Assembly: GCA_964016985.1 (NCBI GenBank)
Contig: OZ024827.1
Location: 54,168,684 to 54,232,683, forward strand
Reading direction: 5' to 3'
DNA length: 64,000 bases
From: Anodontia alba
Taxonomy: Eukaryota > Mollusca > Bivalvia > Lucinida > Lucinidae
Of the stretch, positions 60,753 through 64,000 are shown one piece after another (the first letter of the stretch is position 1; the number at the start of each line of letters is the position of its first letter). The notes below the pieces were generated by a model. The model did not search any database, was not told where the DNA came from, and worked only from the letters and a program-made list of their open reading frames with translations. Made by a program: the position numbers and the translations under genes.

Positions 60753-60820
60753 TGGCGCAGTGGCTCAGTTACTATAGTGTCCTGTTTGCGTCCGGGAGGT
60801 TATGGATTCGATCCCCGGCC
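60753..60820 (+). repeat. tRNA-derived SINE head (unit B)
   Basis: The duplicate of the unit A head: the A-box TGGCTCAGTTACTATAG is kept, the B-box has diverged to GGATTCGATCCCC. Confidence 0.65.
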
Positions 60821-61127
60821 AAAGACTTTAAAAATGGTAATTGCTGCTCTTTCGTTTGCGCTCAGCATTGAAAAAGCGGAACTGGTCGGTCCGGTGTCAG
60901 TATAATGTGACTAGGTGGAATGTCACATCATGTGTCTGAGGTGTGATGTGTCAGTGAGGCAGTACTCTTAAAGTGAGCATTGAGTTCCCTGTCACATCTA
61001 GACACCGTCGCGATATAACTGAACGATTGTTGAAAGCGACGTTACGCCTGAATAAATTATTTTAAAAAAAAGTAACGTTGGAACTGTCTTTTTTCAGGTT
61101 GAAATCTGTCCGATGGATTAAAATTTA

Positions 61128-62300
61128 ATGTCATACCCGCGCTTGCGCGGGTCCTTTTCTAGTGTATCATTACATTATTTGAAAAAAAAATCAGCTGGCC
61201 AGCAAAGGAGTGAAGAGCATGGTGTACATTTCAAACACGTAAAACCAGAACACCATGATCCTGATATAGATTATAAGATAAGGTGGGAAAGTTTTAGAAT
61301 GAAGTATATCCCACAGGCAGCTAGCTCTCCAATAAAGCACGTTTCTTCCACAAAACAAACAAAGCGGGAGAAAACTGTACCGAAAGAACTTCAGCCAACC
61401 AGTGCAGAGGATCAGCAAATTGCTGAGCTTTTACGAATAACAAAACAGGCTGATGAGCAGTTGCAAAAGCTCTTGCAGAGGAAACGCCAAGAAACTCAGC
61501 GGGCTATTCCCAAACAAACATCTACCAAACAGCATTCTTCATCCCAGAAAAATTTCTTCAGAATTTTCTAGCACGGAAGCCTCATCAGACTCTCATAAAC
61601 ATAAAAAAACATCTGACCAAATCACACTATTGTACCAGTACAAAGTCCAAATCAACCGCTGATGAGGAGGCTTGTGCTAGACAAAAGAGGTCTAGACGAG
61701 CAAAAGCCAACAAGCCTAAAAATATCATCAGTCTGATACAAGCGGCGTCTCTGATGATGAGGCTCATAAAAACATAAAACACGCAAAAACTAAGAAACTC
61801 AGCTCTTCCATCATTAGACAATTGCCAGGAAATCTGATGTATGATGGCAAAGGTAGTTGGATGGCATTCAAGCATAAATTCACTCGCTATGCACTCTTCC
61901 GTCTATGGCGAGCCCACAAAAGGGGATAAAAAGACTGTCATAATCGAGAAAGAGCAGTATTCTGTCAAAGCATTACAGGAAAGGGCGGCGCCAGACTCTG
62001 ACGTAAAATATCTGAGAGGGGAGACTGCAAGTACTTGTTGAAGTATTTGACAGAAATAATTCAAGGTTTGGCAAAGCAGATGGAGGAACTAAATAAAAAA
62101 AATCCTCAGACCTTCAGTTTCGTGCACCGTCCGCACAAAAAGGACTCTTGCTTTAACTGAGGGTCTAGGGGTCATTTTAAGAAAGACTGTCCCGATTTAA
62201 GATCCACACTATATTCTGGCAAGGATTTAAATGAGAAGAGATCGGGGAAGAAGGCAAACCCCCGATCAAACCGCAATCTGGCAAAGAAAAAACAAATCCT
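61128..62300 (+). pseudogene. Retrotransposon gag-like protein with CCHC knuckle, broken
   Basis: The frame 61128-61571 contains a charged segment (PEHHDPDIDYKIRWESFRMK) and a coiled coil (EDQQIAELLRITKQADEQLQ). After shifts come LPGNLMYDGKGSWMAFKHKF (about 61825-61885), resembling the capsid start of Ty3/gypsy-type Gag, then LTEIIQGLAKQMEELNKKN and a zinc knuckle CFN*GSRGHFKKDCP (about 62149-62196) in which the second Cys codon is now TGA. No protease, reverse transcriptase or LTRs were recognised nearby, so this is a truncated, inactive copy. Confidence 0.6.
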
Positions 62301-62401
62301 CGGATGAAGAGTACCAAAAATTCAGGGCAGATACAATTACAAACAAAAGAACCTCCCCATTACAAAAAAAAAAAAAACTGTTCCACAGAAACCAGGTGTT
62401 G

Positions 62402-62614
62402 GAGTCTAAGATTAAAGGTATTCCGTCTGTGTCTGCAAAAGCAGGCTAAAACCCAGATATTGTCCATGACTCCCACACTGGAAGAGAACATAAAAAATGT
62501 CGAGTCTAAGATTAAAGGTATTCCACCTGTGTCTGCAAAAGCTGGCTCAAACCCGAATACTGTGTCTATGACTCCCACACTGGAGTTGAAAAACACTAAA
62601 AGGGTTAGATTTCT
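62402..62614. repeat. ~105-bp tandem duplication downstream of gag
   Basis: GAGTCTAAGATTAAAGGTAT occurs at 62402 and 62510, each followed by TGTGTCTGCAAAAGC and TGACTCCCACACTGGA. Two copies, few differences. Confidence 0.85.
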
Positions 62615-63481
62615 CTCCATGAATGTAAGACGTTACAAAATCATAACACACATAGACACATGCGCACGTACGCATGCACACGGAATAATATAAACTAAAT
62701 AAAATATATTAGCAGTTCAACTATTAAATGCAACCCTTAGCTGCTTAATTCCTGTGCTGTTTGTCAGTAATTGTGTCTGTCATGAATTTTGTAATTAAGA
62801 AATTACTATACTAAATGTTTAGTACACTGTAATACATAAGAAATAGCATAGCTAAGATGGTACTTGATAGGTTTATTAGTATAACTGAAATTGAGTCGGG
62901 TGACATGAACTGCCGCGTAGTGTCACTGCCAACCGTTGTGAGCGAATGACAGTGGCATCCCGAAGCAGACCGGTCATGAAGATGTTCCTACTGGAGAATA
63001 CTGCGGGTTCTTTCTTTGCATGTGGACCTCCAGTTTATATGTATGTTAACTATCATGCTATGTATCGTTGTTATTTGCATATATTGTTTTCTCATGTTCT
63101 TTACTGTATGTAAACCTGGGATATATAAATAAAAATTACAAAGTTATAAGTCATATGACTTTTATGACATGGATTATTTCGCTGAATAACTTGACGGTCA
63201 TGTGATAAATATATATGATTTGTTTTCTGTTCAGGCAGATTATGTTTAATATTGTATTTGCCATGCCATCTTGTGATCCATAATTGTAAATAAATTTTAT
63301 TTTATTCTATGCTAGCCAAAATGTATTACCAGCAGGCTGTATTTGTTGATCAACTTTCAGAAGACTAAAGTTCACTTTGACAAATAGATAACATGAAATA
63401 ACGTATTCTTAAATCCTTCGATATTATTTTTTGCAAGCGCATATGTTTTCGTGGAGAAACAATTGTTAATCTGATATTTAC
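62615..63481. other. No recognised gene
   Basis: AT-rich DNA to the CUB-like exon. It may include 3' sequence of the retrotransposon, but no LTR was recognised. Confidence 0.35.
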
Positions 63482-63646
63482 CACGTGGTATAAATGAAGA
63501 GACTTTCATGGTGAAGTTAGAACGGGACCTTCCTTCTTGTCTTCTGACATTTCTGCGGAATGTCACGGTAATAGATGGTCCACTTGTAGTAAAGATCTGT
63601 TGCTCGTCCAAGTACGGATCTTTGGAGCACAGAGCGGCTCGTAAAC
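63482..63646 (-). CDS. CUB-like domain exon (host gene, internal exon)
   Basis: A 165-base minus-strand exon bounded by an acceptor (TTGTAATTTTAG) and a donor (GTG|GTAAATAT), phase 1 at both ends. It encodes about 55 residues resembling the second half of a CUB domain: one cysteine (ALCSKDPYLDEQQ), a beta-strand segment (GPSITVTFRRN), an RSNFT N-glycosylation sequon and a final strand (FTMKVSSF). CUB domains are extracellular beta sandwiches. Spliced to the exon at 1-188, the split codon becomes GGA (Gly) and the frame stays open. The first half of the domain would lie on an exon beyond the right edge. The CUB call rests on pattern only; the splice sites and open frame are read directly. Confidence 0.6.
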
Positions 63647-64000
63647 CTAAAATTACAAAGGATATACACGGACACATCATTGCCATATGGCAGAAATAAA
63701 TGTATATACTGAACGACAACATGAAAGAATACATACTTCAAACAAAACTATTAGTATTTTTGCGTAGAATCAGAAGTACCGTTTTGTAGTCAAGGCTTTG
63801 AAAACAACGCTCTACAAGTAAAATCTTATTTTGTGTAAATAACATGGAGTCGTCCAAAACTAGTTTTCATTAATACCCTGGGGATACGCCAGTACAAAAT
63901 ATCCCTAGAGAAGCTTTTCATTTATTTTCTTACAATAACAGTGCAAACTGAAACACGTTCAAATTTCTATAAAACAATTACCACTGAACTTCGAACTCAT

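Larger units (their letters stand above)
59734..61159. repeat. Tandem ~0.7 kb duplication carrying SINEs and a short GC hairpin
   Basis: Unit A (59734-60432) and unit B (60441-61159) both begin AAATCAA(C/T)AAAATG(G/A)CATG and end with a perfect inverted repeat ACCCGCGCTTGCGCGGGT then CCTTTTC. Unit B has an extra internal copy of the GATCAGTTTTCACTG word. Each unit contains CCTTAGC...CTTAGCAACCCATTGAG, the tRNA-like SINE head, and GTGTCAGTATAATGTGACTA. Confidence 0.85.

Noticed and set aside
63508..63699. Plus-strand protein at the right edge
   Set aside because: It is the shadow of the minus-strand CUB-like exon, which has fitting splice sites and phase.

Overview
This is metazoan nuclear DNA, AT-rich, low in genes and crowded with transposons and tandem repeats. 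The repeat types (tRNA-derived SINEs, palindromic MITEs, transposon-like blocks with internal tandem arrays, long CA/CT runs) suggest a marine invertebrate, probably a bivalve mollusc. That placement is inference; no species was identified.

Host frame. The two edges of the window carry minus-strand exons that fit each other: a CUB-like exon (63482-63646, phase 1 at both ends) and an LDL-receptor class A exon (1-188, phase-1 acceptor, six cysteines, then a hydrophobic run at the window edge). Joined, they keep one open frame, so most of the window (189-63481) is best read as one ~63.3 kb intron of a CUB-LDLa membrane protein gene. A possible nested plus-strand gene lies inside it (22719-23566): its start codon is completed across a GTAAGT...TTTTCAG intron, and its frame carries on for about 100 codons past its first stop.

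Main mobile element. About 24.15-38.0 kb is a decayed Polinton/Maverick-like (adintovirus-type) viral transposon. Left to right it holds: a coiled-coil/two-helix membrane protein (-), a putative minor virion protein (+), a fibre-like repeat protein (+), a large unrecognised virion-type protein (+), a coiled-coil membrane protein (-), a small acidic protein (-), the major capsid protein (+), an A32/FtsK-like packaging ATPase (+), a dUTPase (-), five small membrane or basic proteins (+), a retroviral-type integrase (+), and a protein-primed family B DNA polymerase (-) that meets the integrase tail to tail. Most genes have stops, frameshifts or insertions. The dUTPase frame is intact but has substitutions in its active-site motifs. 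A SINE fragment, two further insertions and a mariner remnant sit inside or at the edge of the element. No terminal inverted repeats and no adenain-type protease were recognised.

Other content. 1.3-3.0 kb: tRNA-derived SINE and a TIR element with ~138 bp tandem units. 3.3-3.8 kb: reverse transcriptase remnant. 9.2-9.6, 11.8-12.7, 16.8-19.1 and 19.9-21.5 kb: tandem arrays. 38.9-48.9 kb: minisatellites, hairpin repeats and two MITE copies. 51.9-52.6 and 54.7-56.2 kb: two non-autonomous TIR elements with the same terminal motif, the second holding a third MITE copy. 53.5-54.3 kb: a tandem duplication leading into a helix-hairpin-helix ORF. 58.3-59.6 kb: a nearly complete DD34D mariner with TA target sites. 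59.7-61.2 kb: a tandem ~0.7 kb duplication carrying SINEs. 61.1-62.6 kb: a broken retrotransposon gag. Stretches not listed separately showed nothing I could support.
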